Below are positions 7,731 through 15,686 of a stretch of 64,000 nt of DNA, in pieces (positions within the stretch are counted from its first letter, which is position 1; every line of letters starts with the position of its first letter). The notes beneath the pieces are model-generated. The model was not told where the DNA came from. It saw only the letters and a list, made by a program, of their open reading frames with translations, and ran no database searches. The translations under genes and the position numbers were made by a program. Location: positions 1-64,000 of the forward strand of contig CAVYYD010000010.1 in assembly GCA_963772645.1 (NCBI GenBank), written 5' to 3'. This DNA is from DASSQJ01 sp963772645. GTDB lineage: Bacteria; Actinomycetota; Actinomycetes; Actinomycetales; Dermatophilaceae.

Positions 7731-8174
7731 CTAGCTGGATGGAGGGCGCGGGGTCACGCTAGCGCCACCCCACTGCTCGGGCGCGACGTCGTCGAGGGTC
7801 TGGTTGAGCACCCACTGGTGCCCGAACGGGTCGTCGATGGTCGCCTGCCGCTCGCCGTACTCCCAGTCCCGCAGGGGGTCGACCAGGCTCGCGCCGCGCG
7901 CCAAGGAGGTCTCGACGACGGCCGCGACGTCGGCGACCTTGAGCATCACCTGGTGAGACCGTTCCCGGTGCGGCGTTCGCCGACCGGGCCGCACCTCAGC
8001 CACCACCAGCTCGGCCGCCGGGCCGTCCGGCAGGCCCAGCTGCGAGCGATGCCCGGCGCCGATGCGGACGTGTTCGACGAACCCGAACACCTCGGCGTAC
8101 CAGGCCACCGCCGCTCGGACGTCGGAGACGGTCAGCACGGGGGTCACGCGCGCGTGCGGCGCCGACCGGTTCAT
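7731..8174 (-). CDS. VOC (glyoxalase/bleomycin resistance) family protein
   Basis: A 147-residue VOC protein with the beta-alpha-beta-beta-beta arrangement. TPVLTVSDVRAAVAWYAEVFGF opens the first half, and IDDPFGHQWVLNQ closes the second with the usual metal-site region. It most resembles the PhnB/YdfO-like group of unassigned VOC proteins. ATG at 8174 is preferred over an upstream GTG at 8180. No operon partner is evident. Function could be glyoxalase-like, antibiotic sequestration or another metal-dependent reaction. Confidence 0.75.
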   Translation of the reverse strand: MNRSAPHARVTPVLTVSDVRAAVAWYAEVFGFVEHVRIGAGHRSQLGLPDGPAAELVVAEVRPGRRTPHRERSHQVMLKVADVAAVVETSLARGASLVDPLRDWEYGERQATIDDPFGHQWVLNQTLDDVAPEQWGGASVTPRPPSS

Positions 8175-8410
8175 GAGCACCAGGTCACCCTAGAGGCCGC
8201 GAGCCGCCCCACCGAGCGCCTGGTCGCCGCATCCCACGACCAGGCGCAGGTGGTGCGCGGTCGGCCGTGAGCAGCACCCGGGGAGGCCTCGTCCACACGG
8301 CCGCGAGCCCACGTCGAAAGAGAACCGGGCCGTTCTGCATCCGAACCCGTGCTGCGCGGGGAAGAACGGTCAACGGGTGAACAAGCACCCGCGAACAGAA
8401 GGGACGTCCC

Positions 8411-8629
8411 ATGAAGCGCTTTCTCGCCACCGGGTCCATCGCAGCCCTCGCCGTGGTCGGCTTCGCGGCCAACGCCAACGCCGCGCCCGCCGACGCTGCG
8501 TGCTTCGGCCAGGTGCACAAGATCGTCAACAGCGGCGGCGTGGCCGGGGTCGACAACGTCGGCCAGCTCGTCCAGGCCGTCGGTGGGGGCCAGGCGAAGA
8601 ACGCGGTCGCCATGACGTTCTGCGAGTGA
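8411..8629 (+). CDS. Small secreted protein with two cysteines
   Basis: A 72-residue precursor begins MKRFLATGSIAALAVVGFAA and has an ANA-AP signal-peptidase site near residue 24. The mature part is about 48 residues, Gly/Val-rich, with one Cys near its start (AACFGQ) and one at its end (TFCE), suited to a single disulfide. The start has a good AGAAGGGA ribosome-binding site. A strong hairpin terminator follows, so it is a monocistronic unit. No function is recognised. Confidence 0.75.
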   Translation: MKRFLATGSIAALAVVGFAANANAAPADAACFGQVHKIVNSGGVAGVDNVGQLVQAVGGGQAKNAVAMTFCE

Positions 8630-8663
8630 ACGTCGGTTCCTCTCCCCGCTGAACGACAGCGGC

Positions 8664-8693
8664 GGCGGCTCGGGCCCTCTGGCCCGAGCCGCC
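8664..8693 (+). terminator. Terminator of the small secreted protein gene
   Basis: GGCGGCTCGGGCC and GGCCCGAGCCGCC form a perfect 13-base-pair stem with a CTCT loop, 35 bases after the stop. There is no long T run, as is common in actinomycetes. Confidence 0.75.
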
Positions 8694-8778
8694 CTGCGTG
8701 TGCTGGCCGACGGAGCCAGGAAGCCGGTACTCGGCGACGTCACTGACGGCTGCGCTCGGGCTTGGCCGCATCGGTCCG

Positions 8779-8868
8779 TCAGGCCATGCCCTGCACGGCA
8801 CGCGCATGCGCCTCGGACGGCAGGACGAACGAGTGGCCGGTGGCGCACCGGACGTGCAGGTGCTCCAC
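8779..8868 (-). CDS. Possible 29-residue open frame with strong ribosome-binding site
   Basis: A GTG at 8868 follows GGAGGACCG, a near-ideal ribosome-binding site, and opens VEHLHVRCATGHSFVLPSE. The frame ends after 29 residues. The His/Cys pattern (H-x-H-x2-C-x3-H) could bind metal. An in-frame stop shortly upstream rules out a longer version. It may be a genuine tiny protein, a relic, or chance. Confidence 0.2.
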   Translation of the reverse strand: MEHLHVRCATGHSFVLPSEAHARAVQGMA

Positions 8869-9010
8869 CGGTCCTCCGGTGGGGTGGTGTCTGGACGTAG
8901 ACCTTCAAGGACGGCGTCGACGTCTGGCTCAACACGCGCTCCTTCACGAGGGTCGCGGGCCCGACTGCCGGCCACGTGTCGGGGAGCCTCCGTACCGCTA
9001 CCCTCGATCG

Positions 9011-9800
9011 ATGGCTCGGGCCAGAGGGAGCGTGACGGCAGCCGACCTGGACACCGTGCTGCGCGTCGTGCACGCGTGCGCCGAGGCGCCCGACGCCTCG
9101 AGCTACGGTGAGCGCGTCCTCCTGGGCGCCCGGGCCCTCGTCCCCTAGCGACGTGGCGACGCTCAACGAGGTCGACCGGGCCACCGGTCGATGGCGGGTG
9201 CGGGGCGAGCCGGGCGACGCGTTGTTCCCTGGGTACATCGAGGTCCTCCAGCGGCATGCGCACCGGAACCCGCTGATGCGTCACCAGCTGCGCGGCCGCG
9301 ACGGGCAGGCCCGGACCATCTCGGACTTCACGACCCGGCTCGGGTTCCTCCGCCAGGACTCCGAGGACTCCGTCTACGGACGGATGGGCCTGGAGGACAC
9401 CGTCGCCATCTCCTTTCCCGGGATGGGCGGCCTCGTCGGGATCGCCCTCTCCGACCGGTGGGAGCGCTTCGGTGACCGCGACCGTGCGGTGCTCGACCTC
9501 ATCCGCACCCACCTGGGCCTCGCGTGGCGTTCCGTGGCGGCCGGGCCGCTCACCCCCCGCGAGCTGCAGGTGCTGCGGCTCGTCGCCGACGGCCGCACCG
9601 ACGGGCAGATCGCGACGGCCCTCGGGATCCGGCCCCGGACGGTGAGCAAGCACCTCGAGCACGTCTACGGCAAGCTCGGCGTGCAGAGCCGCACGGCCGC
9701 CGCCCGGGCCATCGGAGCCGACGCGTCGGGCGTGCCGGCGTCCCCCGGCGGCACCACCACGGTCACGTGGCAGCCGCCGGGTCCCGGGTCACCGCCCTGA
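9011..9800 (+). pseudogene. LuxR-family regulator interrupted by a +1 frameshift
   Basis: The ATG at 9011 starts MARARGSVTAADLDTVLRVV and runs to ALVP, then hits TAG at 9146. The protein resumes one base later as SDVATLNEVDRATGRW and continues to 9800, giving about 262 residues in all. The N-terminal part is a putative sensor domain. The C-terminal LuxR helix-turn-helix is intact: LTPRELQVLRLVADGRTDGQIA, then RTVSKHLEHVYGKLGV. The junction is CCC-TAG-C. The alternatives are sequence error, true mutation, or +1 recoding of the Pro codon. Autonomous starts after the junction would yield only a truncated sensor. No target genes are obvious. Confidence 0.7.
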
Positions 9801-10175
9801 CGCGCCCTGCGCCCTGGAGTCGACCTGCTGGAACGCCCAGGTGTTCCCGTCGGGGTCCTGGAAGTAGGCGTACCTGACGCCGCCCAGGTCCGCGACCGGG
9901 CTCACCTCGACGCCGTTGCCGACCACCTCGTCGCGGACCGCCTCGATGTCGTCGACGACGAGATGGGTGTTGCGCACCGATCCCGGGTCAGCCAGTCCGC
10001 CCATCCCCGCGCCGAACACGATCGAGCAGGCCGACCCGGGCGGGGTCAGCTGGACGACGCGCATCCCGTTGCCCGGGGTGACGTCGTGATCGAGGACGAA
10101 CCCCACCTTGTCCCGGTAGAACGCGATGCTCGCGTCCACATCGGTCACCGGGAGCATGACCACTTCCAGCCTCAT
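9789..10175 (-). CDS. VOC (glyoxalase-like) family protein
   Basis: A 128-residue single-domain VOC protein. MRLEVVMLPVTDVDASIAFY opens the fold, and FQDPDGNTWAFQQV is the typical closing strand with the Glu/Gln metal-site area. ATG at 10175 is chosen because AAAGGTCC lies upstream and because longer starts add an Arg-rich leader. It converges with the LuxR gene, overlapping its last 12 bases. The biochemical role is not identifiable. Confidence 0.8.
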   Translation of the reverse strand: MRLEVVMLPVTDVDASIAFYRDKVGFVLDHDVTPGNGMRVVQLTPPGSACSIVFGAGMGGLADPGSVRNTHLVVDDIEAVRDEVVGNGVEVSPVADLGGVRYAYFQDPDGNTWAFQQVDSRAQGASGR

Positions 10176-10346
10176 GCGCACGAGAGGACCTTTCGGGTGT
10201 GCCGGCCGGACTCGACCCGTCCGGGGCGCCCTCGACTGTAGCCGTGACGCCCGGATGCACGGTGCGCGACGCCGCACCGCTCAGTCCTTCGGGCGACGGC
10301 CCTGCTCCCTCACCGGGTCGGCATGGGCTGCCACTCGATCCCGTCG

Positions 10347-11111
10347 TCACACCACCGCCGTCATGCCGCCGTCGACGTACAGCACCTGACCGTTCACGAA
10401 GTCCGACGCCGCCGAGGAGAGGAACACCAACGCGCCGACCAGGTCCTGGACCCGACCCCAGCGCCCCGCCGGCGTGCGGCTCTCGACCCAGTCGGTGAAG
10501 TCCGGGTCAGCGACCAGCTCGGCGGTGAGCTCCGTCGCGACGTAGCCCGGCGCGAGGGCGTTGGCCTGGACTCCCGACGGTGCCAGGTCGGCGCACATCC
10601 CGCGGGTGAGCATCACGAGGCCACCCTTGGTCGCGCCGTAGGGGGCGATGCCCGGCCGTGCCAGCCGGCTCTGCACCGAGCCGATGTTGACGATCTTCCC
10701 GCTGCCCCGGGCCGCCATCCCGCGTCCGAACCGCTGCCCCACGAGGAACACACTCGTCAGGTTCGTCGCGACCAGCTCGTCCCAGTCCCCCTTGGTGAAG
10801 TCGAGGAACGGGCCACGGCGCTGGGTCCCCGCATTGTTGACCAGGATGTCGGGCACGCCCCAGACCCGTTCGATCTCGCCGGCCCCCCGGTCGACCGCCT
10901 CGGCGTCCGTCACGTCGAACGTGGCCACTCCGGTCGAGCCCCCGGTCGCGCGGCCGAGGGCCGCGGCGGTCTCCTCCGCTCGAACGCGGTCCCGGCCGTG
11001 CACGATGACACGGGCCCCGGCATCGAGCAGGCCCCGCGCGAGAGCCATTCCGATCCCACGGCTCGACCCGGTGACCAGGGCCGTGCGTCCGCTGACGTCA
11101 AACAGATCCAC
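10347..11111 (-). CDS. SDR oxidoreductase, gluconate 5-dehydrogenase-like
   Basis: The 254-residue classical short-chain dehydrogenase has the nucleotide motif TGSSRGIGMALA, NNAG in DILVNNAGTQRRG, the catalytic Ser region VNIGSVQS and YGATK supplying Tyr and Lys. The start MDLFDVSGRTALVTG and the C-terminal YVDGGMTAVV match gluconate/2-keto-gluconate reductases (IdnO/Ga5DH type), which reduce 5-ketogluconate with NADPH. Other sugar or polyol substrates are possible. It stands alone, with the ABC-F gene 160 bases downstream on the same strand. Confidence 0.8.
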   Translation of the reverse strand: MDLFDVSGRTALVTGSSRGIGMALARGLLDAGARVIVHGRDRVRAEETAAALGRATGGSTGVATFDVTDAEAVDRGAGEIERVWGVPDILVNNAGTQRRGPFLDFTKGDWDELVATNLTSVFLVGQRFGRGMAARGSGKIVNIGSVQSRLARPGIAPYGATKGGLVMLTRGMCADLAPSGVQANALAPGYVATELTAELVADPDFTDWVESRTPAGRWGRVQDLVGALVFLSSAASDFVNGQVLYVDGGMTAVV

Positions 11112-11271
11112 GAGCTCGACCTCCCACGGCGTCTTGCTGGGTCAACCGCTGAGTGGTTGCGGCACAGGCCCGTCCACGTGCGGGCAGTCTACCGAGCGGC
11201 CCCGCCCGGATGGCGCTGCCGTCCCCGGGGATCGGGTGCACCCGGCACGGGCAGGACCGGCGCGCGCCGGC

Positions 11272-12918
11272 TCACCGGACCCGGGTGACCCGCCCATCCT
11301 CGACGTGCCAGCGCTGGTCGAGACGGACGTTGTCGAGCAGCCGCCGGTCGTGCGACACGAGCAACAACGACCCCTCATAGGAGTCGAGAGCGGCCTCCAG
11401 CTGCTCGATCGCCGGCAGGTCGAGGTGGTTGGTGGGCTCGTCCAGCACGAGCAGGTTGACACCTCGGGCCTGCAGCAGGGCCATCGCGGCACGCGTCCGC
11501 TCTCCGGGCGAGAGCCCGGCGACCGGGCTGGTCACCTGGTCGGTCGTGAGCCCGAACTTCGCGAGCAGGGTCCGGACCTCGGCGCGGGCCAGCCGTGGCA
11601 TCGCGGCCTCGAACGCGTCCCCCAGGCGCAGCTCCACGGGAAGCCCGGTACGCGCCTGGTCGATCTCCCCGAGCGACACCGACGTGCCCAGGCCGGCCCT
11701 GCCGGTGTCGGGGGCGAGCCGGCCGACGAGCAGCCGAAGCAACGTCGTCTTGCCGGCACCGTTGGGGCCGGTGACGCCGATCCGGTCACCGGCGTCGACC
11801 TGGAGCGAGACCGGGCCCATGGTGAACCCGCCGAGGGTCACCGTCGCCTCGTCGAGCGTCGCGACCACGGTGCTGGACCGTGCGGCGCTGCCGATCGAGA
11901 AACGCAGCGCCCACTCCTTGCGCGGCTCCTCGACCTCCTCCAGCCGGGCGATCCGGGACTCCATCTGGCGCACCTTGCGTGCCTGCTTCTCGGAGGACTC
12001 CACCTGCGCCCTGCGCCGGATCTTGTCGTTGTCGGGGGCCTTCCTCACGGCGTTGCGGACGCCCTTGGAGCTCCACTCCCGCTGGGTCCTGGCCCGGCTG
12101 ACGAGGTCGGCCTTCCGATCGGCGAACTCCTCGTAGGCCTCCCGCGCGTGCTTGCGGGCCACCGCCCGCTCCCCCAGGAAGGCGTCGTAGCCACCGTCGT
12201 AGACCCCGACCCGGCGTTGGGCCAGGTCGAGCTCCACGACCCGGGTCACCACCCGGGAGAGGAACTCCCGGTCGTGCGAGACCAGCACCACTCCGGCCCG
12301 ACACCCCCGCACGAACTGCTCCAGCCGGGCCAGCCCGGCGAGGTCCAGGTCGTTGGTGGGCTCGTCGAGCAGTACCAGGTCGAATCGGCTCAGCAGCAGT
12401 GCGCCGAGCGCTGCCCGAGCGGCCTGCCCGCCGGACAGGGACGTCATCAGGGTGCCCGGTTCGACGTCGAGGCCGAGGTCGGCCAGCATCGGCGGGAGGC
12501 GCTCGTCGAGATCCGCTGCACCACTGACCTGCCAGCGGTCCAGGCATCGGGCGAAGGTGTCCGCGGCGGCGGGGATGGGACCGCCCGCGCCGAGGGCGGC
12601 TGCCGCCTGTTCCATCGCGGCCGTCGCGGCGGCGGCTCCGGTACGGCGGGCCACGTAGTGGCCGAGGGTCTCGCCGGCGAGGAACTCGTGCTCCTGCGGG
12701 AGCCAGCCGACGAAGGCGTCCCGCGGCGCCGTCGAGACGACGCCCCCGAGGGGGTCGAGCTCGCCGGCCAGGATCCGCAGCAAGGTGGTCTTCCCGGCGC
12801 CGTTGGCGCCGACCACTCCGACCACGTCCCCGGGCCCGACGCTGAGGTCGAGGGACTCGAAGAGGGTGCGGTGTGCGTGGCCGCCGGCCAGGTCCTTGAC
12901 GACGAGGTCCGCACCCAT
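11272..12918 (-). CDS. ABC-F family ATPase (ribosome-associated)
   Basis: A 548-residue protein with two ATP-binding cassettes and no membrane segments. Cassette 1 has GANGAGKTT, signature LSGGQAARA and LLDEPTNDLD. Cassette 2 has GPNGAGKTT, an altered signature LSPGERTRA and VLDEPTNHLD. Between them lies a charged, Lys/Arg-rich linker (about residues 255 to 345), the region that reaches into the ribosome in ABC-F proteins. Members act in translation or give antibiotic resistance by ribosome protection. No resistance partner is next to it, and the specific role is open. Confidence 0.85.
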   Translation of the reverse strand: MGADLVVKDLAGGHAHRTLFESLDLSVGPGDVVGVVGANGAGKTTLLRILAGELDPLGGVVSTAPRDAFVGWLPQEHEFLAGETLGHYVARRTGAAAATAAMEQAAAALGAGGPIPAAADTFARCLDRWQVSGAADLDERLPPMLADLGLDVEPGTLMTSLSGGQAARAALGALLLSRFDLVLLDEPTNDLDLAGLARLEQFVRGCRAGVVLVSHDREFLSRVVTRVVELDLAQRRVGVYDGGYDAFLGERAVARKHAREAYEEFADRKADLVSRARTQREWSSKGVRNAVRKAPDNDKIRRRAQVESSEKQARKVRQMESRIARLEEVEEPRKEWALRFSIGSAARSSTVVATLDEATVTLGGFTMGPVSLQVDAGDRIGVTGPNGAGKTTLLRLLVGRLAPDTGRAGLGTSVSLGEIDQARTGLPVELRLGDAFEAAMPRLARAEVRTLLAKFGLTTDQVTSPVAGLSPGERTRAAMALLQARGVNLLVLDEPTNHLDLPAIEQLEAALDSYEGSLLLVSHDRRLLDNVRLDQRWHVEDGRVTRVR

Positions 12919-13010
12919 GCAGTGATCCTAGGTGGCGGCGTCCCGCCGGCCGGCGGGCTCCCCGCCGCACGGCCGCCGGGACGGTCGCCGTCGGTGGTTT
13001 GATCTGAGGC

Positions 13011-13940
13011 ATGCGCATCTTCTTCACCGGGGGCAGCGGCAAGGCCGGCAGGCACGTGGCGGCTCACCTCGCCGAGCGGGGCCACCAGGTCACCAACGCC
13101 GACCTCGTCCCGCTGCGGCACCCGGCCGTCGCAGACCTGCGGGTCGACCTGACGGACGTCGGCGAGACGTACTCGGCGATCGCGGGGCTGGCCCGGATGC
13201 AGGAGCTCGAGCTGGCGCAGGCGCCCGCCTACGACGCGGTCGTCCACTTCGCCGCCGTCCCGGCGATCCTGCTCACCTCCGACGCGAGGACGTACGCGAC
13301 GAACGTGCTGAGCACCTACAACGTGCTCGAGGCCGCGACCCGGCTCGGCATCCGCAAGGTCGTGTTCGCCTCCTCGGAGACGACGTACGGGATCTGCTTC
13401 GCGCAGGGCGAGCGGCGCCCGCAGTACCTGCCGGTGGACGAGGAGCACCCGACGGTCCCCGAGGACTCCTATGCGATGTCCAAGGTGGCCAACGAGGTGA
13501 CGGCCCGCTCCTTCCAGGCCCGGACCGGTGCCGACGTCTACGGACTGCGGATCAACAACGTCATCGAGCCGCACGAGTACGCCGAGATGTTCCCGGCCTT
13601 CCTCGCCGACCCGTCGCTGCGGCGCCGGAACGTCTTCGCCTACATCGACACCCGTGACCTCGGTCAGATGGTGAGCCGCTGCCTGGAGGTCGACGGCCTC
13701 GGCTACCAGGTCTTCAACGTGGCGAACGCCGACCTGTCCGTCGCTGCGACGACCCAGGAGATCCGGGAACGCTTCTACGAAGGGGTGGAGCTGCGTCGGC
13801 CGATGGGTCGTGACGAGACCTTCTACTCCATCGACAAGGCCACAGAGCTCCTCGGGTACACCCCGCGGCACTCGTGGCGCGACGTCCTGGCGGACCCGGG
13901 CCGCGCCGACCGGCCCGACGCCGGTGGGGCTCGTCAGTAG
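13011..13940 (+). CDS. NAD-dependent epimerase/dehydratase family protein
   Basis: A 309-residue extended SDR. The Rossmann motif is FFTGGSGKAGRHVA, followed by HFAAVPAILL, a Ser-containing FASSETTYG strand and the catalytic YAMSK. The C-terminal domain resembles nucleotide-sugar epimerases/dehydratases, although no pathway gene adjoins it. It starts 92 bases from the divergent ABC-F gene. Its last seven bases overlap the convergent L,D-transpeptidase gene. Substrate unknown. Confidence 0.8.
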   Translation: MRIFFTGGSGKAGRHVAAHLAERGHQVTNADLVPLRHPAVADLRVDLTDVGETYSAIAGLARMQELELAQAPAYDAVVHFAAVPAILLTSDARTYATNVLSTYNVLEAATRLGIRKVVFASSETTYGICFAQGERRPQYLPVDEEHPTVPEDSYAMSKVANEVTARSFQARTGADVYGLRINNVIEPHEYAEMFPAFLADPSLRRRNVFAYIDTRDLGQMVSRCLEVDGLGYQVFNVANADLSVAATTQEIRERFYEGVELRRPMGRDETFYSIDKATELLGYTPRHSWRDVLADPGRADRPDAGGARQ

Positions 13941-15355
13941 TGCGAGACGACCGGGGTGCCGACGGGGGCGAAGTCGTAGACCCACTTCGCGTCGGCCACC
14001 GGCAGGTTCACGCAGCCGTGAGAGCCGGTGTAGCCGAAGCTGTCGCGCCAGTAGGCGCCGTGCAGGGCGATGCCCTGGTAGAAGAACGACACCCACGGCA
14101 CGTCCTTCGTCAGGTACGGGGTGCCGTCGGCGTTGGTGCCCTTCATGTCCATCTTCGCGTACTTGAGGTACACGTGGTAGGTGCCGGTGACGGTCGGGAA
14201 GTCCTTACCGCCGCTCACCATCTCGATGGGGCCGTACACCTTCGTCGCGCCCGTGTACGCGGTCATCGTGTGCTTGGTGAGGTCGACGTCGACCCACTTC
14301 TCCCCCTCGGCGGCGGGGTAGGCGAGCTTCTCGGCGCCGGCGGCGACCAGGCGGTCGGTCCAGGTGGACTGGACGGTGTCGAACGCGAACGCGCCCGTGT
14401 AGTCCTTGCCGGACGCGAGTGCAGCAAGGGCGGCCGTGGCGAGGTCGCCCGCATTCGTCGCGGTCCGACCGTCGTTCGCCCACGTGACGACCGAGAGCAC
14501 CTTGCCGGTCTTGTCGACGTTGCGCAGCCCGTCGGTCGCCGAGACCTTGAGGTCCTCAGCGAGGCCCTTGACCCACGAGCGCACCTTGGCGGCGTCGATC
14601 CCGGGGGTGCCGAGCGTGCCGCCTTCGGTCGGGATGGTGACCCACGACGCCTTCCGCTGGGTGGATGCCGTGTGCGCAGTGTTTCCGTCGGCGAGCGCCA
14701 CCGTGCGGTCGACGAGGGCGTTCGCCTCAGCGGCGACCTTCGCGGCCGCGGCGTTCGTGACCGCCGGGTCGGTGTCGACGAAACGGGCGGTCACCGACGT
14801 CGGGTGCAGGTGGCGCGCGGCCGCGGCGACGACGTCCTGGAAGCTGGCCGGCTCGATGGTCTGGCCGGTGACGGCGGGTACGACCTCGAAGGACCTCTTG
14901 TCGGACGCGAGGCGCACTCCGGCGTTCTTGCCCACCCTGCCGCTGGCCTCGACGAGGCTGTCGACGACGGAGCCGACGCGGCTGGTGTCGGTGTGGACCA
15001 CGGCGTCGACGTCCCGCGGGTGGACCAGCGAGGTGGCGTAGGACGACCACGAGCCGTTGGCGTCGAACACCGCGTCGACCGTGGCGTCGACGTCGACGCT
15101 GTAGCCGAGGTCGGCGAGGTGCGAGGTGCGGGTGACCCCTCCGGCATCGACGGTGACCTCGACGGCGTCGGCGCGCTGGCGCACGGCGGCGGCCACCTCG
15201 TCACGCGTCATCCCCGCGACGGAGTCGCCGGCGACGGAGCTCCCGGGCAGGGCCCGGTCCTGGTAGTGGGCCGCGTACGCCGTGCCCGCACCCCCGAGCA
15301 CCATCGGGAGCGCCACCGCCAGGGTGACGAGCAGCACCTTGCCGCGCCTGTTCAT
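13934..15355 (-). CDS. Secreted L,D-transpeptidase with putative peptidoglycan-binding domain
   Basis: The ATG at 15355 gives a 473-residue exported protein with signal MNRRGKVLLVTLAVALPMV ending TAYA-AH. A long central part (about 50 to 330) resembles the YoaR-like putative peptidoglycan-binding repeat found before YkuD domains. The C-terminal YkuD domain carries HGAYWRDSFG and SHGCVNLP, with the catalytic His and Cys. It forms or edits 3-3 cross-links in the cell wall, or attaches proteins to it. The ATG is chosen because upstream in-frame starts precede the signal with an Arg-rich stretch. Confidence 0.88.
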   Translation of the reverse strand: MNRRGKVLLVTLAVALPMVLGGAGTAYAAHYQDRALPGSSVAGDSVAGMTRDEVAAAVRQRADAVEVTVDAGGVTRTSHLADLGYSVDVDATVDAVFDANGSWSSYATSLVHPRDVDAVVHTDTSRVGSVVDSLVEASGRVGKNAGVRLASDKRSFEVVPAVTGQTIEPASFQDVVAAAARHLHPTSVTARFVDTDPAVTNAAAAKVAAEANALVDRTVALADGNTAHTASTQRKASWVTIPTEGGTLGTPGIDAAKVRSWVKGLAEDLKVSATDGLRNVDKTGKVLSVVTWANDGRTATNAGDLATAALAALASGKDYTGAFAFDTVQSTWTDRLVAAGAEKLAYPAAEGEKWVDVDLTKHTMTAYTGATKVYGPIEMVSGGKDFPTVTGTYHVYLKYAKMDMKGTNADGTPYLTKDVPWVSFFYQGIALHGAYWRDSFGYTGSHGCVNLPVADAKWVYDFAPVGTPVVSHY

Positions 15356-15686
15356 CGTCTCTGCCTTCCGGTCCGCCACGACGCCGAGGCGGTGACGTCG
15401 TGGTCCCATGATGCGGCACCAACCCCGCGCCCGCCCGGAACCCGCCGGTAACCCGCCGGAGCCGACGCGTGCCGCGGCGGCGTGGGTGAGGGCGCGGCAG
15501 AGGAGCCGCACGTCGTCGTGTGGTGTTGTGTCCGTCCTCCGGCGCCCCCGCGGTGGGGCCCCTCCCGGGACGCCCGGCGCCGGCGTGGTCGAGGACCGAC
15601 GGCTGCCATCGTACAGGGCGCCCGGCCGCCGCCGCGCACGCCGCAGGGCCCCGCCGGCTGCGCCGACGGGGCCTCCGGGCCGCCCG
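15356..15686. other. 331-base gap between transpeptidase and monooxygenase
   Basis: No gene is recognised. It holds the promoter of the L,D-transpeptidase gene at its left and a hairpin behind the monooxygenase gene at its right. Confidence 0.5.
15647..15673 (-). terminator. Probable terminator after the monooxygenase gene
   Basis: GGCCCCG (15647-15653) pairs with CGGGGCC (15667-15673). An inner CGG/CCG pairing extends the stem. It lies 14 bases past the stop of the monooxygenase gene on the minus strand. Confidence 0.45.

Larger units (their letters stand above)
8630..9010. other. 381-base gap before the LuxR gene
   Basis: Apart from the terminator at 8664-8693 and the tiny minus-strand frame, nothing is recognised. 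A plus-strand piece reads TFKDGVDVWLNTRSF and looks protein-like. It is preceded by a TAG and has no start, so it is not called. Confidence 0.4.

Noticed and set aside
8893..9030. Protein-like piece TFKDGVDVWLNTRSF on the plus strand
   Set aside because: Preceded by a TAG, has no start codon and no longer frame; too short to call a gene or name a family.
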